Source: Pseudomonadota bacterium
GTDB lineage: Bacteria; Pseudomonadota; Gammaproteobacteria; Burkholderiales; Burkholderiaceae_C
Reading direction: 5' to 3'
Length of the DNA stretch: 41,141 nt
NCBI GenBank assembly: GCA_018261815.1
Contig: JAGTRL010000004.1
Coordinates: 1-41,141 of the forward strand
Below the pieces are notes generated by a model, which saw only the letters and a list, made by a program, of their open reading frames with translations, was not told the origin of the DNA and made no database searches. Shown piece by piece: positions 1 to 9,414 of this stretch. Both the position numbers and the translations under genes were made by a program. Positions within the stretch are counted from its first letter, which is position 1. Every line of letters begins with the position of its first letter.

Positions 1-1047
1 GTCGAAATGGCCGATGTTGCAGACGATGGCCTGGTCCTTCATCGCCGCCATGTGGGCGTAGGTGATGACGTCCTTGTTGCCGGTGGCCGAGACGAAGATA
101 TCGGCCTTGTCGGCGGCGTACTCCATGGTCACGACCTTGTAGCCTTCCATCGCCGCCTGCAGCGCATTGATGGGGTCGATCTCGGTCACCCACACCTGCG
201 CCGACAGCGCGCGCAGCGCCTGGGCCGAGCCCTTGCCTACGTCGCCGTAGCCGGCCACCAGCGCCACCTTGCCGGCGACCATCACGTCGGTGGCGCGCTT
301 GATGGCGTCGACCAGCGATTCGCGGCAGCCGTACAGGTTGTCGAACTTGCTCTTCGTCACGCTGTCGTTGACGTTGATGGCACGGAACATCAGAGTGCCC
401 TTGGCCGACATCTCCTTCAGCCTGTGCACGCCGGTGGTGGTCTCTTCGGTCACGCCGATGATCTGAGCGCTCTTGCGCGTGTACCAGGTCGGGTCGGTGG
501 CCAGCTTGGCCTTGATGGCCGCGAACAGGCAGGTCTCTTCCTCGCTGCCAGGGTTGGCCAGCACGGAGATGTCCTTCTCGGCGCGCTGGCCCAGGTGCAT
601 CAGCAGCGTGGCGTCGCCGCCGTCGTCGAGGATCATGTTCGGGCCTTCGCCGTCGCTGCCCTTGGGAGCGAAGTCGAAGATGCGGTGGGTGTAGTCCCAG
701 TAGTCGGCCAGCGTCTCGCCCTTGTAGGCGAAGACCGGCGTGCCCTCGGCCACCAGTGCGGCGGCGGCATGGTCCTGGGTCGAGAAGATGTTGCACGAGG
801 CCCAGCGCACCTTGGCGCCCAGGGCCTGCAGAGTTTCCACCAGCACGGCCGTCTGGATGGTCATGTGCAGGCTGCCGGTGACACGGGCACCCTTCAGAGG
901 CTGGGTCTTGGCGAATTCGTCGCGGATCGCCATCAGACCGGGCATCTCGGTCTCGGCAATGCGGATTTCCTTGCGGCCCCAGGCGGCCAGGCCCAAGTCG
1001 GCCACGTGGAAGTCGGTGAAATTCTGGGGTTTGAGCACAGCGTTCAA
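1..1047 (-). CDS. ahcY: Adenosylhomocysteinase (3' end outside window)
   Basis: S-adenosylhomocysteine hydrolase, the cytosolic NAD-dependent enzyme that splits SAH into adenosine and homocysteine in the activated methyl cycle. The translated N-terminal 349 residues are typical: the segment beginning [17 protein letters not shown], the substrate-site stretch [11 protein letters not shown], and the NAD-binding glycine motif [13 protein letters not shown]. The C-terminus lies beyond the window. The reading frame has no upstream ATG. The best start is TTG at 1047, preceded by GGAG (complement of 1054-1057) at six bases; an ATG seen just upstream is out of frame and hits a stop at once. The gene sits behind its own promoter and an SAH riboswitch, so product and regulator point to the same metabolite. 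Assignment is certain; the TTG start is well supported but not proven. Confidence 0.97.
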   Translation of the reverse strand, partial: MNAVLKPQNFTDFHVADLGLAAWGRKEIRIAETEMPGLMAIRDEFAKTQPLKGARVTGSLHMTIQTAVLVETLQALGAKVRWASCNIFSTQDHAAAALVAEGTPVFAYKGETLADYWDYTHRIFDFAPKGSDGEGPNMILDDGGDATLLMHLGQRAEKDISVLANPGSEEETCLFAAIKAKLATDPTWYTRKSAQIIGVTEETTTGVHRLKEMSAKGTLMFRAINVNDSVTKSKFDNLYGCRESLVDAIKRATDVMVAGKVALVAGYGDVGKGSAQALRALSAQVWVTEIDPINALQAAMEGYKVVTMEYAADKADIFVSATGNKDVITYAHMAAMKDQAIVCNIGHFD

Positions 1048-1060
1048 GGCATTCTCCGTT

Positions 1061-1079
1061 GAGGGGTGGGAACCCCCTC
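1061..1079 (-). promoter_or_regulatory. Hairpin in the ahcY leader, candidate expression platform
   Basis: A G/C inverted repeat (GAGGGG, seven-base loop, CCCCTC on the minus strand) ends four bases before the ahcY Shine-Dalgarno sequence. The strand CGAGGGGGT (1072-1080) is also complementary to CACCCCCTCG (1131-1140), directly after and partly within the last riboswitch helix. Two mutually exclusive foldings are therefore possible, which fits a ligand-controlled switch. The pairing is visible; its role is inferred. No U-tract follows, so it is not a typical terminator. Confidence 0.55.
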
Positions 1080-1135
1080 GGAACGGGCCTTTCGTGTGCT
1101 GCCTTGCAACTGCCACTCACCGCACCGTATCGAGG

Positions 1136-1200
1136 GGGTGAGCGCAGTTGAAACCTATCCGAGCCTGGAACGAATCATGCCGTCTCGCAGCGCTCCTCGG
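1136..1200 (-). promoter_or_regulatory. SAH riboswitch (ahcY leader)
   Basis: The minus-strand RNA begins CCGAGGAGCGCUGCGA, continues to CCAGGCUCGG and ends CAACUGCGCUCACC. These are the conserved blocks of the S-adenosylhomocysteine riboswitch, where CCGAG pairs with CUCGG and GAGCGC can pair with GCGCUC to make the compact pseudoknotted aptamer. The class is known from beta- and gamma-proteobacteria upstream of ahcY and related methyl-cycle genes and raises expression when SAH accumulates. Its position directly before ahcY and directly after a -10 element agrees. Confidence 0.93.
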
Positions 1201-1208
1201 AATTAGCA

Positions 1209-1214
1209 AGTATA
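1209..1214 (-). promoter_or_regulatory. -10 element of the ahcY promoter
   Basis: TATACT on the minus strand, eight bases before the first base of the SAH aptamer, which would place transcription start at or just before the aptamer. A TTGCAC lies upstream at a 19-base spacing, longer than ideal, so the -35 assignment is weak. Confidence 0.55.
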
Positions 1215-1246
1215 GCCAAGCGCGCCGCCGCGGGTGCAAGTGCGGA

Positions 1247-2416
1247 TCAGCTGCCGTAGGCCGACGTGACGTCCTCGCCCTTTTCGTGGACCAGGCTGGC
1301 GCGGCCGACGATCAGCGGATCGAGCGGGCCGATGGTGGCCAGGTCCTTCTTCGAATAGTCCAGCTGATGCAGCACGTAGCGCATGGCGTTGAGTCGCGCG
1401 CGCTTCTTGCAATCTGACTTGATCACGGTCCAGGGCGCGTCGGGCGTGTCGGTGTGGAAGAACACCCCTTCCTTGGCGCGGGTGTATTCGTCCCACTTGT
1501 CCAGCGAGGCCAGGTCGATCGGGCTGAGCTTCCACTGCTTCAGCGGGTGGCTGCGCCGCTCCTTGAAGCGGCGGCGCTGCTCCTCGCGGCTGACCGAGAA
1601 CCAGAACTTGAAGACATGCACGCCACTGTGCACCAGGTGGCGCTCGAATTCCGGCGCCTGGCGCATGAACTCCAGGTACTCCTCGTTGCTGCAGAAGCCC
1701 ATCACGCGCTCGACGCCGGCGCGGTTGTACCAACTGCGGTCGAACATGACGATCTCGCCGCGCGTCGGCAGGTGCTGCGCGTAGCGCTGGAAGTACCACT
1801 GCCCACGCTCCACCTCAGAAGGCTTTTCCAGCGCCACGACACGCGCGCCGCGTGGGTTCAGATGTTCCATGAAGCGCTTGATGGTGCCGCCCTTGCCGGC
1901 GGCATCGCGGCCCTCGAACAGGATCAACACGCGCTGGCCGCTGTCCTTGACCCAGGCCTGCAGCTTCAGCAGTTCGACCTGCAGCTTGTACTTCTGCGCC
2001 TCGTAGGTCTTGCGCGACATCAGATTCTTGTACGGATAGCCGCCCTCGCGCCAGCGCGGCGACAGCTCCATGTCCGGATCTTCCTGGCGCAGCTTCGTCG
2101 CGTCGCCGCCCTCGAACAGCACGCGGCGCAGTGCGACCACGTCGTCGGGCGAGGCGCCGGCGAGGATGGCCTTCAGCGCATCGCGCGTCTCGCCGGGTGC
2201 GGCCTTGGCCGCGCGGTGCAGCAGGTCGCGCAGCGCCGCGCCCTGCGCGTCCTGTTTGCCGAGCAGGGCCTGGCGCACCACGTGCCGCTCGATGGCCTTG
2301 GGCCCGAGCCGCGGCGCAATGTCGCCGGCCTGCGCCGGCCGCGCGCGCCTGGCGCCCGAGCGGCCGGTCTTGGCGGGCGCGGTCTTGCGCGCAGGGGGCG
2401 GGGTGTCCTTGGCCAT
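1247..2416 (-). CDS. ppk2: PPK2-family polyphosphate:nucleotide phosphotransferase
   Basis: Cytosolic kinase that transfers phosphate between polyphosphate and nucleotides. The 389-residue product has a Walker A loop (GRDAAGKGG, about 169-177), a Walker B/DRSWYNR motif (about 225-232), and the arginine-rich lid segment RRFKERRSHPLKQWKLS. These define PPK2 (Pfam PPK2) rather than PPK1. About 115 residues precede the catalytic core, of which the first 30 are Lys/Ala/Pro-rich and probably disordered. The reading frame stays open further upstream, but the start at 2416 (MAKDTPPPARK) avoids running through the divergent HAD gene, which begins at 2529. The subclass (which nucleotide is preferred) cannot be read reliably. 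No operon partner; it ends 47 bases before the riboswitch of ahcY. Confidence 0.93.
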   Translation of the reverse strand: MAKDTPPPARKTAPAKTGRSGARRARPAQAGDIAPRLGPKAIERHVVRQALLGKQDAQGAALRDLLHRAAKAAPGETRDALKAILAGASPDDVVALRRVLFEGGDATKLRQEDPDMELSPRWREGGYPYKNLMSRKTYEAQKYKLQVELLKLQAWVKDSGQRVLILFEGRDAAGKGGTIKRFMEHLNPRGARVVALEKPSEVERGQWYFQRYAQHLPTRGEIVMFDRSWYNRAGVERVMGFCSNEEYLEFMRQAPEFERHLVHSGVHVFKFWFSVSREEQRRRFKERRSHPLKQWKLSPIDLASLDKWDEYTRAKEGVFFHTDTPDAPWTVIKSDCKKRARLNAMRYVLHQLDYSKKDLATIGPLDPLIVGRASLVHEKGEDVTSAYGS

Positions 2417-2528
2417 GGGTGTCCTTCGCAGGCAGATGGACCCGATATTATGAAAAGCCCGCGAACCTGATATTTGCGCCCGGTCAAAGTGGCCTTGGGA
2501 GGCACAGGCCCTGTGCGAGACTGGGCCC

Positions 2529-3344
2529 ATGAACGCTAAACGCATGCGGCCGCTGCAGGCGCTGCCCGAGGCTGCGCTGCGTCCGCTGCGCGGCGTGTTG
2601 ACCGACATCGACGACACGCTCACGCGCGACGGCGCCATCGAGCCGATGGCCCTGCAGGCGCTGCAGCAGATGGCGCAGGCGCAGCTGCCGGTGATTGCCA
2701 TCACCGGCCGGCCGGCCGGCTGGAGCGAGCCCTTCGTGATGGCCTGGCCGGTGGCGGCGATCGTGGCAGAGAACGGCGCGGTGATGTTGCGCCGCGTGGG
2801 TGTGCAGCTGCAGCGTGACTTCACGCAGGACGACGCCGCCCGCGCTGCCAACCTGCTGCGGTTGCAGCATTGCGCCGACGCTGTGTTGGCCGCCGTGCCG
2901 CGGGCGCGGCTGGCCCGCGACAGCGCCGGCCGGCTGACCGACATCGCCGTCGACCACGGTGAGTTCGCGCAACTGGGCGACCCCGAAATCGCTGCGGTGC
3001 TCGAGGTGATGCGAGCCCACGGTCTGCGCGCCAGCGTCAGTTCGATCCATGTCAACGGCTGGATCGGCGCGCACGACAAATGGACCGGTGCGCGCTGGGC
3101 GGTGGAGCGTGCGCTCGGCCTGCCCTTCGTCCCGGCCGAGTGGTTGTACGTCGGAGATTCCACCAACGACCAGCTGATGTTCGAGCACCTGCCGCTGTCG
3201 GTGGCCGTGGCCAACATCCGCCGCTTCGTGGCACAGCTGCAGGCGCTGCCGGCCTATGTCACGCCTTCCGAGCGTGGCCAAGGCTTTGCCGAGGTCGTGC
3301 AGCGCCTGCTTGTCGCCAAGCAGCAGTCGCCGCTGGCCCGTTGA
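2529..3344 (+). CDS. HAD-IIB family hydrolase (Cof-like phosphatase)
   Basis: A 271-residue haloacid-dehalogenase-type phosphatase. The catalytic motif I is DIDDT at 26-30, motif II is ITGRPA with the conserved Thr, the Lys of motif III is probably in AHDKWTGARW, and motif IV is GDSTND at 209-214. The cap sits between motifs II and III, as in the IIB group that includes sugar-phosphate, phosphoglycolate and mannosyl-3-phosphoglycerate phosphatases. The substrate cannot be named from sequence. It is divergent from ppk2 (112-bp gap). Its last 91 bases overlap, in the opposite direction, the end of the YcaQ-like gene. Start ATG at 2529; the Shine-Dalgarno signal is weak. Confidence 0.88.
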   Translation: MNAKRMRPLQALPEAALRPLRGVLTDIDDTLTRDGAIEPMALQALQQMAQAQLPVIAITGRPAGWSEPFVMAWPVAAIVAENGAVMLRRVGVQLQRDFTQDDAARAANLLRLQHCADAVLAAVPRARLARDSAGRLTDIAVDHGEFAQLGDPEIAAVLEVMRAHGLRASVSSIHVNGWIGAHDKWTGARWAVERALGLPFVPAEWLYVGDSTNDQLMFEHLPLSVAVANIRRFVAQLQALPAYVTPSERGQGFAEVVQRLLVAKQQSPLAR

Positions 3345-4423
3345 CGTCGCTGCAGAAACTGGTCGATGCGGCCGAGCTCCTCGTCCAGGGCATGGCGGAA
3401 GCCGGCCTCGCGCGGCGCCCTACCGTCGACATAGCCGATGTCGGCTTGGAGCGCGCTGCCGTGCTGCGCCAGGTTGCCCCAGCCGATGACCCGGTCGTGC
3501 CAGAGCAGCGGCAGAGCATAGTAGCCGCGCAGCCGCCGCGGCGCGGGCGTGTAGGCCTCGAAGCGGTAGGCCCAGCCCCACAGCAGCTCGAAGCGGCGGC
3601 GGTCCCAGACCAGAGGGTCGAAGGGTGCCAGCAGGCGCACCGTCGCGCCCGGCGCATGGCGCCGGGAGGCCGGGTTCTCGCCGGCCGGCCAGTACCAGTC
3701 GACGCCGTCGACGCGGGCATGGGCCAGCCGCGCGCGGGCGCGGTACTGGGCCGCGCGCCGCAGTCCTGCCCACTGTGGCGCGGCGCCGGCGAGCAGGCTG
3801 GTCAGGTAGTTCAGCGATGTCGAGGGCAGGGGCGCGTACTTGGCGACGAGCACGTCGACCAGGGTATCCAGCGCGCGCTCGGGATCTCCGGCGGCCGCAG
3901 GGCTGTCGAGCGCCGCGTAGCAGCGGGTGCCGCCCTCGCGCCGCGCCACGCGCAGCAGCCCACGGTAGTGCATGGCATCGAGCAGCTGCGTGCTGGCGCG
4001 CGACGAGCCGCCGAACCAGTTGCGCGCGTTGCCGTGTCGGAACTGCGCATCGACCTCGCGCGGATGCACCACGCCGCGCTCGCGCACGAAGTCCAGCACC
4101 GCCTGCGCCTGCATGCGGCGCGCCTTCGGCCACGCGGCGCGCGCCGTGCGCGGATGCATCAGCCTCTGCGTGGCACGCGGCAGGAAGCCGTAGTTGATGA
4201 AAAAGTCCTCCTCCACGTCCAGCCGCGGGTAGCGCCGTTCCAGGTCGCCGGCGCGGTAGTCGTGCACGCGGTGGCGCAGCGTCAAGTCCTGCGCGCGCGC
4301 CGGCGCGCGGATCGGGTCGGCCTGCACGAAGCCCAGGCGTGCGATCGCCTTGGGCAGCGTCGTCGGCGTGAACAGCGTGCGTGCCACGGCGAAGCGCCGC
4401 AGCGCGTCGAGGTCGATCGTCAT
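3254..4423 (-). CDS. YcaQ/DUF1006-type winged-helix DNA glycosylase-like protein
   Basis: A 389-residue member of the crosslink repair DNA glycosylase family (YcaQ/AlkX, formerly DUF1006, HTH_42). Characteristic segments are LGFVQADPIRAPARAQDL near residue 30 and RYPRLDVEEDFFINYGFLPR; the QAD triplet is where the catalytic Q-x-D/Q motif of the family lies. Family members excise alkylated or crosslinked bases; activity here is inferred. Start chosen at 4423 (MTIDLDALRRF), which matches the family N-terminus; the longer frame from 4492 adds an unconserved leader. The final ~30 residues (after the QFLQRR segment) look non-conserved and run 91 bases into the HAD gene on the other strand, as if an ancestral stop had been lost. 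Confidence 0.85.
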   Translation of the reverse strand: MTIDLDALRRFAVARTLFTPTTLPKAIARLGFVQADPIRAPARAQDLTLRHRVHDYRAGDLERRYPRLDVEEDFFINYGFLPRATQRLMHPRTARAAWPKARRMQAQAVLDFVRERGVVHPREVDAQFRHGNARNWFGGSSRASTQLLDAMHYRGLLRVARREGGTRCYAALDSPAAAGDPERALDTLVDVLVAKYAPLPSTSLNYLTSLLAGAAPQWAGLRRAAQYRARARLAHARVDGVDWYWPAGENPASRRHAPGATVRLLAPFDPLVWDRRRFELLWGWAYRFEAYTPAPRRLRGYYALPLLWHDRVIGWGNLAQHGSALQADIGYVDGRAPREAGFRHALDEELGRIDQFLQRRQRASGDCCLATSRRCTTSAKPWPRSEGVT

Positions 4424-4531
4424 GGCCGGATGATGCCTCGGCGAAATGGGGCATGCTTGCGTTGTCGCAATGCGCGGCCTGAGACCCGACATGCAGAATC
4501 GTTCGCATAGTCACCCCTGCTGCGAATCACC

Positions 4532-5261
4532 ATGATGCGAACTGCAGCTCAACTCAGCCTCATCGCCGGGTGGGCCTTGGTGGCGGGAGCCGCCAACGCC
4601 CAGGGGAGCCCCGTCAAGCCGCCGCAGGCCCAGGCCTGGACCGACGTGGCCACCTTCAGCGGCATCGGCATGCCGATGGGCGGCATGACGGGCACGGCTG
4701 GCAGTCCGATGTCGGCCCTTGGTGGGATCTTCGGCGGCGGCTCCGCGGCGAAGAACAGCTTCGGCCAGACCCAGTCCGGCGCTCCCGGACGGTGGGTCGA
4801 CGTGACGCTGTACAGCCGCAACAACCCGTCGCTGGCCGAGGCGCAGCAGGCCGTGCCTACAGGCTTCCTGAGCCCGGCGCTGAAACTGCAGGCGGCGCGC
4901 GACACCAAGGCGCCGCCCACACCAGACGATGAAGCCGTCGACGAGCCGGGCTACGAGAAGCCCAAGGGCAAGCTGTTGCTGTACTGGGGCTGCGGCTCGG
5001 CGGTCCGGCCGGGGCAGCCCAAGGTGCTGGACATGGCCAGCGCGTCGGCGGCCGAGCTGGCCGCCTTCTTTGTCTCGCGCCGTGCCACACAGCGCGGGGC
5101 GCACAGCGCGGTGGGGCGACCGCATGGTCATCCCGGGCATGCCGGCCATGGGCCCCTCAGCCGGCTCGCCGGCAGCGGAACAGCGCCCGCCGCAGGAGGA
5201 GGACCAGGCCGATGCCTTGCCCAAGCCCATGGACCTGCTCAAGGGCATTCTTGGGCGCTGA
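4532..5261 (+). pseudogene. Secreted hypothetical protein gene, frameshifted/internally deleted
   Basis: The first frame starts at 4532 with a clear signal peptide (MMRTAAQLSLIAGWALVAGAANA, cleavage probably before Gln) and continues with Gly/Met-rich sequence, then KLLLYWGCGSAVRPGQP and an AAFFVSRRATQRGAHS segment near 5080-5110. That frame then turns into low-quality Gly/His/Pro sequence up to a stop at 5345-5347. Another plus frame takes over with credible protein (GDRMVIPGMPAMGPSAG ... PKPMDLLKGILGR) and stops at 5259-5261. The switch falls around 5090-5120, where a near-repeat CAGCGCGG-GGCG occurs twice. This suggests a deletion between short repeats that also shifted frame. The function of the family is unknown to me. 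Alternatively, a 271-residue protein ending at 5347 could still be made. Confidence 0.6.
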
Positions 5262-5345
5262 GGCCTGTCGGGCTGGTGCGCCGCAAGAGCGACAGCTTGT
5301 GTTGGCGGGGCAGGCTTGTGGCTGCGGCACTGCGCATTGCGCCTT

Positions 5346-5365
5346 GACTTCGCCGGCGCGAAGTC
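5346..5365 (-). repeat. Inverted repeat downstream of metK
   Basis: GACTTCGC, four-base loop, GCGAAGTC: a perfect 8-bp stem 47 bases past the metK stop codon. It could mark the 3' end of the metK message, but no U-run follows, so a Rho-independent terminator is not supported. Nothing else was seen in the 150 bp between the decayed gene and metK. Confidence 0.4.
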
Positions 5366-5411
5366 AGCCTCCACCGCAGGGCCCAGGACCCGTTGCCGCG
5401 GGCGCCGAGCT

Positions 5412-6593
<1,182 letters not shown>

Positions 6594-6606
6594 GCTTAAA
6601 CTCCTG

Positions 6607-6642
6607 GGCTGACGGTTGCGGATCGCGTTGCCGACCGTAGCC
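6607..6642 (-). promoter_or_regulatory. metK: Hairpin abutting the metK ribosome-binding site
   Basis: On the minus strand GGCTACGGT pairs with ACCGTCAGCC (one bulged C), closing an 18-base loop. The 3' arm ends directly before the CAGGAG ribosome-binding site, so stability of this stem could affect initiation. Structure is read from complementarity; regulation is inferred. Confidence 0.45.
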
Positions 6643-6680
6643 TGGGGAGGAGCGGCGAACGCTTTAGCAGTATTTCGAGG

Positions 6681-6700
6681 GTGGCACCAGGAGGTGCCAC
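6681..6700 (-). promoter_or_regulatory. metK: Perfect hairpin in the metK leader
   Basis: GTGGCACC, four-base loop, GGTGCCAC: an 8-bp perfect stem about 90 nt before the metK start codon, in the untranslated leader. It does not match the conserved cores of SAM-I, SAM-II or SAM/SAH riboswitches as I know them. Confidence 0.5.
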
Positions 6701-6769
6701 CTTGGCGGATGACGGATGTCCGGCACACCGCAGCGCCCTGCAAGTAGTTCATAACTCGGCGCTGACCGC

Positions 6770-6775
6770 ATTATA
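6770..6775 (-). promoter_or_regulatory. metK: -10 element, likely metK promoter
   Basis: A perfect TATAAT on the minus strand in an otherwise GC-rich gap. It would start a metK transcript with a leader of about 170 nt that contains both hairpins. No good -35 is present at 17 bases (an activator may be needed). On the plus strand the same site is too close to the ATG at 6782 to serve that gene except as a leaderless message. Confidence 0.5.
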
Positions 6776-6781
6776 CGAAGC

Positions 6782-7660
6782 ATGCAATTTCTGCTGCGCT
6801 GGTTGGCCCGGCGATCGCTGCGATCTTTGCACGTCCTGGGCACATTCCTGGGCTGGGTGGCCTATGCGCTGTCGCCCAGCTACAGGCGGCGTCTGCGCAC
6901 CAACGCGCAACGCGCCGGCATCACGCTGCAGCAGCGCCGGCAGTCGGTGGCCGAGGCCGGCAAGATGGCCATCGAAGGGCTGCGCCTGTGGCTGCGCCCG
7001 GGTGACATGCCGATCGCCGACCCGGTGCGATGGGAAGGGGAATCCTTGATCGAAGACGCGCTGGCCCAGGGCCGCGGGTTGGTGTTCCTGACGCCACACC
7101 TGGGCAGCTTCGAGATCACCGCCCAGGCCTATGCGCAGCGCTACGGCGCACGCCGGCCGATCACGGTGATGTTCCGCCCGGCCCGCCACCCGATGCTGCG
7201 CGAGCTGCAGGAGAGTGCCCGTGCCCGCCCGGCGCTGGCCACCGTCCCGGCGTCGATCGGCGGCGTGCGCCAGATGATGCGCGCGCTCAAGCGCGGCGAG
7301 GCGGTGGGCCTGCTGCCCGACCAAGTGCCGCCGCAGGGCATGGGCGTGTGGGCCGACTTCTTCGGCGCGCCGGCCTACACCATGACCTTGGCGGCGCGGC
7401 TGGCGCAGCAGTCCGGTGCGCCGATCGTGCTGGCCTGGTGCGAGCGACTGCCGGCCGGCCGCGGCTTCCACCTGCGCCTGAGCCGGCTCACCGAGCCGCT
7501 GCCGCTGCAGGGAGACGATGCCCAGGCTCTGCAAGCGGCGCAAGCTGCGGTGATCAACCGCGCCATGCAGCAACTGATCCTGCAATGCCCCCAGCAGTAC
7601 CTTTGGGGCTACAACCGCTACAAGAGGCCGCGCCGCGCGGACCCGGCTGCGGCGCCATGA
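6782..7660 (+). CDS. Lysophospholipid/lauroyl acyltransferase, LpxL (HtrB) family
   Basis: Inner-membrane-associated acyltransferase of the LpxL/LpxM family, which adds secondary acyl chains to Kdo-lipid A or acts on related lipids. The 292-residue protein has a hydrophobic N-terminal anchor (LHVLGTFLGWVAYAL) and the catalytic H-x4-E motif HLGSFE at 106-111, followed by the usual LLPDQVP segment. The length is typical. It overlaps the next acyltransferase by four bases (ATGA), so the two are translationally coupled. Which of the pair is the lauroyl transferase and which a second acyltransferase cannot be told from sequence. Confidence 0.9.
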   Translation: MQFLLRWLARRSLRSLHVLGTFLGWVAYALSPSYRRRLRTNAQRAGITLQQRRQSVAEAGKMAIEGLRLWLRPGDMPIADPVRWEGESLIEDALAQGRGLVFLTPHLGSFEITAQAYAQRYGARRPITVMFRPARHPMLRELQESARARPALATVPASIGGVRQMMRALKRGEAVGLLPDQVPPQGMGVWADFFGAPAYTMTLAARLAQQSGAPIVLAWCERLPAGRGFHLRLSRLTEPLPLQGDDAQALQAAQAAVINRAMQQLILQCPQQYLWGYNRYKRPRRADPAAAP

Positions 7661-8541
7661 AGGTCTGGCCGGCACATGTGCTGCTGGGCCTGCTGTGGCT
7701 GCTGCACTGGCTGCCGCTGTGGCTGCAGGCGGCGTTGGGTGGCGCGCTCGGCCGGGTGCTCTATACCGTGGCGCGCGAGCGGCGCCGCATCTCGGCACGC
7801 AACGTGCAGCTCTGCCTGCCCGAATTGAGTGCCCAGCAGCGCCGCACGCTGCTGCGCGAGCACTTCCGCTGGCTCGGCCGCAGTGCGGTGGAGCGCGCGC
7901 TGCTCTGGTATGCCCCGCCCGAGCGGCTGCGCCGGCTGATCCATGTGGAGGGCGACGTCACGCTGGCCGAGCGCAGCGAGCGGCCGGTGATGTGGCTGGT
8001 GCCGCACTTCCTGGCGCTGGACGTGGCCGGTGTGGCCACGCAACTGTTCCAGAGCCGGCCGGTGGCGTCGGTCTACCAAGCGCAGAGCGACCCCGTGTTC
8101 GAGTCCGCGATGCGGCGCGGGCGCATGCGCTTCGGCCAGGGCGAGCTGTTCTCACGCAGCGACACGGCACGGCCGCTGCTGCGCGCCATCCGCCGCGGCC
8201 ATGCCTTCTTCAACCTGCCGGACATGGACTTCGGCATGAAGGACTCCGCCTTCGTGCCCTTCTTCGGCCGGCCGGCCGCGACGCTGCTGGCCCCATCGAG
8301 GATGGCGCGCGCGCTGGACATGGTGGTGCAGCCCGTGGTGGCCCGCATCCTGCCTGGCGGCCAGGGTTACCGAGTGCGTTTCCTGCCGCCGTGGACCGAC
8401 TGGCCCAGCGACGACCCGCTGGACGACGCGCGGCGAATGAATGAATGGATCGAGTCCGCCGTGCGCGCCGACCCGGCCCAGTACCTGTGGGTGCACAAGC
8501 GTTTCAAGACCCGGCCGCCGGGCGAGCCGGGTCTGTACTGA
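7657..8541 (+). CDS. LpxL-type lipid A acyltransferase (second copy)
   Basis: A 294-residue paralogue of the preceding gene: N-terminal membrane anchor (HVLLGLLWLLHWLPLWLQ), then the H-x4-D motif HFLALD at 117-122, the motif form usual in LpxL. The segment NLPDMDFG corresponds to the conserved acyl-acceptor region. Start ATG at 7657 overlaps the previous stop; the longer upstream frame is a shadow of that gene. Followed after 21 bp by dapF, a conserved neighbour in Burkholderiales. Likely role: late acylation of lipid A on the cytoplasmic side of the inner membrane. Confidence 0.9.
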   Translation: MKVWPAHVLLGLLWLLHWLPLWLQAALGGALGRVLYTVARERRRISARNVQLCLPELSAQQRRTLLREHFRWLGRSAVERALLWYAPPERLRRLIHVEGDVTLAERSERPVMWLVPHFLALDVAGVATQLFQSRPVASVYQAQSDPVFESAMRRGRMRFGQGELFSRSDTARPLLRAIRRGHAFFNLPDMDFGMKDSAFVPFFGRPAATLLAPSRMARALDMVVQPVVARILPGGQGYRVRFLPPWTDWPSDDPLDDARRMNEWIESAVRADPAQYLWVHKRFKTRPPGEPGLY

Positions 8542-8562
8542 ATCGGCGTTGATAATTGCCCG

Positions 8563-9414
8563 ATGAAATTGCGCTTCACCAAGATGCAGGGCGCGGGCAA
8601 CGACTTCGTGATGCTCGACGCCACGGGCCAGCCGCTGGAGCTGAGCAACGAGCAGTACCGCGCCCTGGCCGACCGCCATTTCGGCATCGGTGCCGACCAG
8701 ATCCTGGTGGTCGAGCCACCGCGTTCGCCGGGCGTGGACTTCGGCTACCGCATCTTCAACGCCAGCGGCGACGAGGTCGAGCATTGCGGCAACGGCGCGC
8801 GCTGCTTCGTGCGCTTCGTGCGCGATCGCGGGCTGACCGACAAGCAGCGCATCAAGGTCGAGACCGTCAACCGCGTGATCGAGCTGCAGCTGCGTGACGA
8901 TGGCCGGGTCACCGTCGACATGGGCGCGCCTGACTTCGTGCATGAACACATTCCGTTCCTGCCCGAAGGCATGGTGCCCAGGCGCGAAGGCGATTTCGAG
9001 CTGTGGCCGCTGGAGCTGATCGACGCCAGCGTCGAGGTGGCGGTGCTGTCGATGGGCAACCCGCATGCGGTGCAGCGCGTCGATGACATCGACGAGGCCG
9101 ACGTGGCCGCGCTGGGGCCCGAGATCGAGGTGCTGGACTGCTTTCCGCAGAAGGTCAACGCCGGTTTCATGCAGGTGATCTCGCGCTCGCACATCGCACT
9201 GCGCGTGTTCGAGCGCGGTGCCGGCGAGACGCTGGCCTGCGGTACCGGTGCCTGCGCCGCGGTGGTGGCCGGCATCCGGCTGGGCTGGCTCGACCCGCAG
9301 GTTGAGGTCGACACCCGCGGCGGGCGCCTGAGCATCGAATGGGCCGGCCTCGGCCGCCCGGTGTTGATGACCGGCCCGGCGACCACCGTCTTCGAAGGGG
9401 AAATCGAACTGTGA
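8563..9414 (+). CDS. dapF: Diaminopimelate epimerase
   Basis: PLP-independent racemase converting LL- to meso-diaminopimelate for lysine and peptidoglycan synthesis. The 283-residue product shows the start [10 protein letters not shown], the first catalytic cysteine in EHCGNGARC (Cys75) and the second in LACGTGACA (Cys226), exactly the two-base mechanism pair of the family. Length is normal. Start ATG at 8563. Its TGA overlaps the GTG start of the DUF484 gene (GTGA). Confidence 0.97.
   Translation: MKLRFTKMQGAGNDFVMLDATGQPLELSNEQYRALADRHFGIGADQILVVEPPRSPGVDFGYRIFNASGDEVEHCGNGARCFVRFVRDRGLTDKQRIKVETVNRVIELQLRDDGRVTVDMGAPDFVHEHIPFLPEGMVPRREGDFELWPLELIDASVEVAVLSMGNPHAVQRVDDIDEADVAALGPEIEVLDCFPQKVNAGFMQVISRSHIALRVFERGAGETLACGTGACAAVVAGIRLGWLDPQVEVDTRGGRLSIEWAGLGRPVLMTGPATTVFEGEIEL

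Noticed and set aside
7-1062. Long plus-strand frame opposite ahcY
   Set aside because: His/Gly/Ala/Val-rich antisense shadow of a well-conserved enzyme.
6748-6776. Plus-strand TTCATA-17-TTATAC as promoter of the acyltransferase operon
   Set aside because: It would start RNA at or after the ATG at 6782; the minus-strand TATAAT reading for metK fits better.
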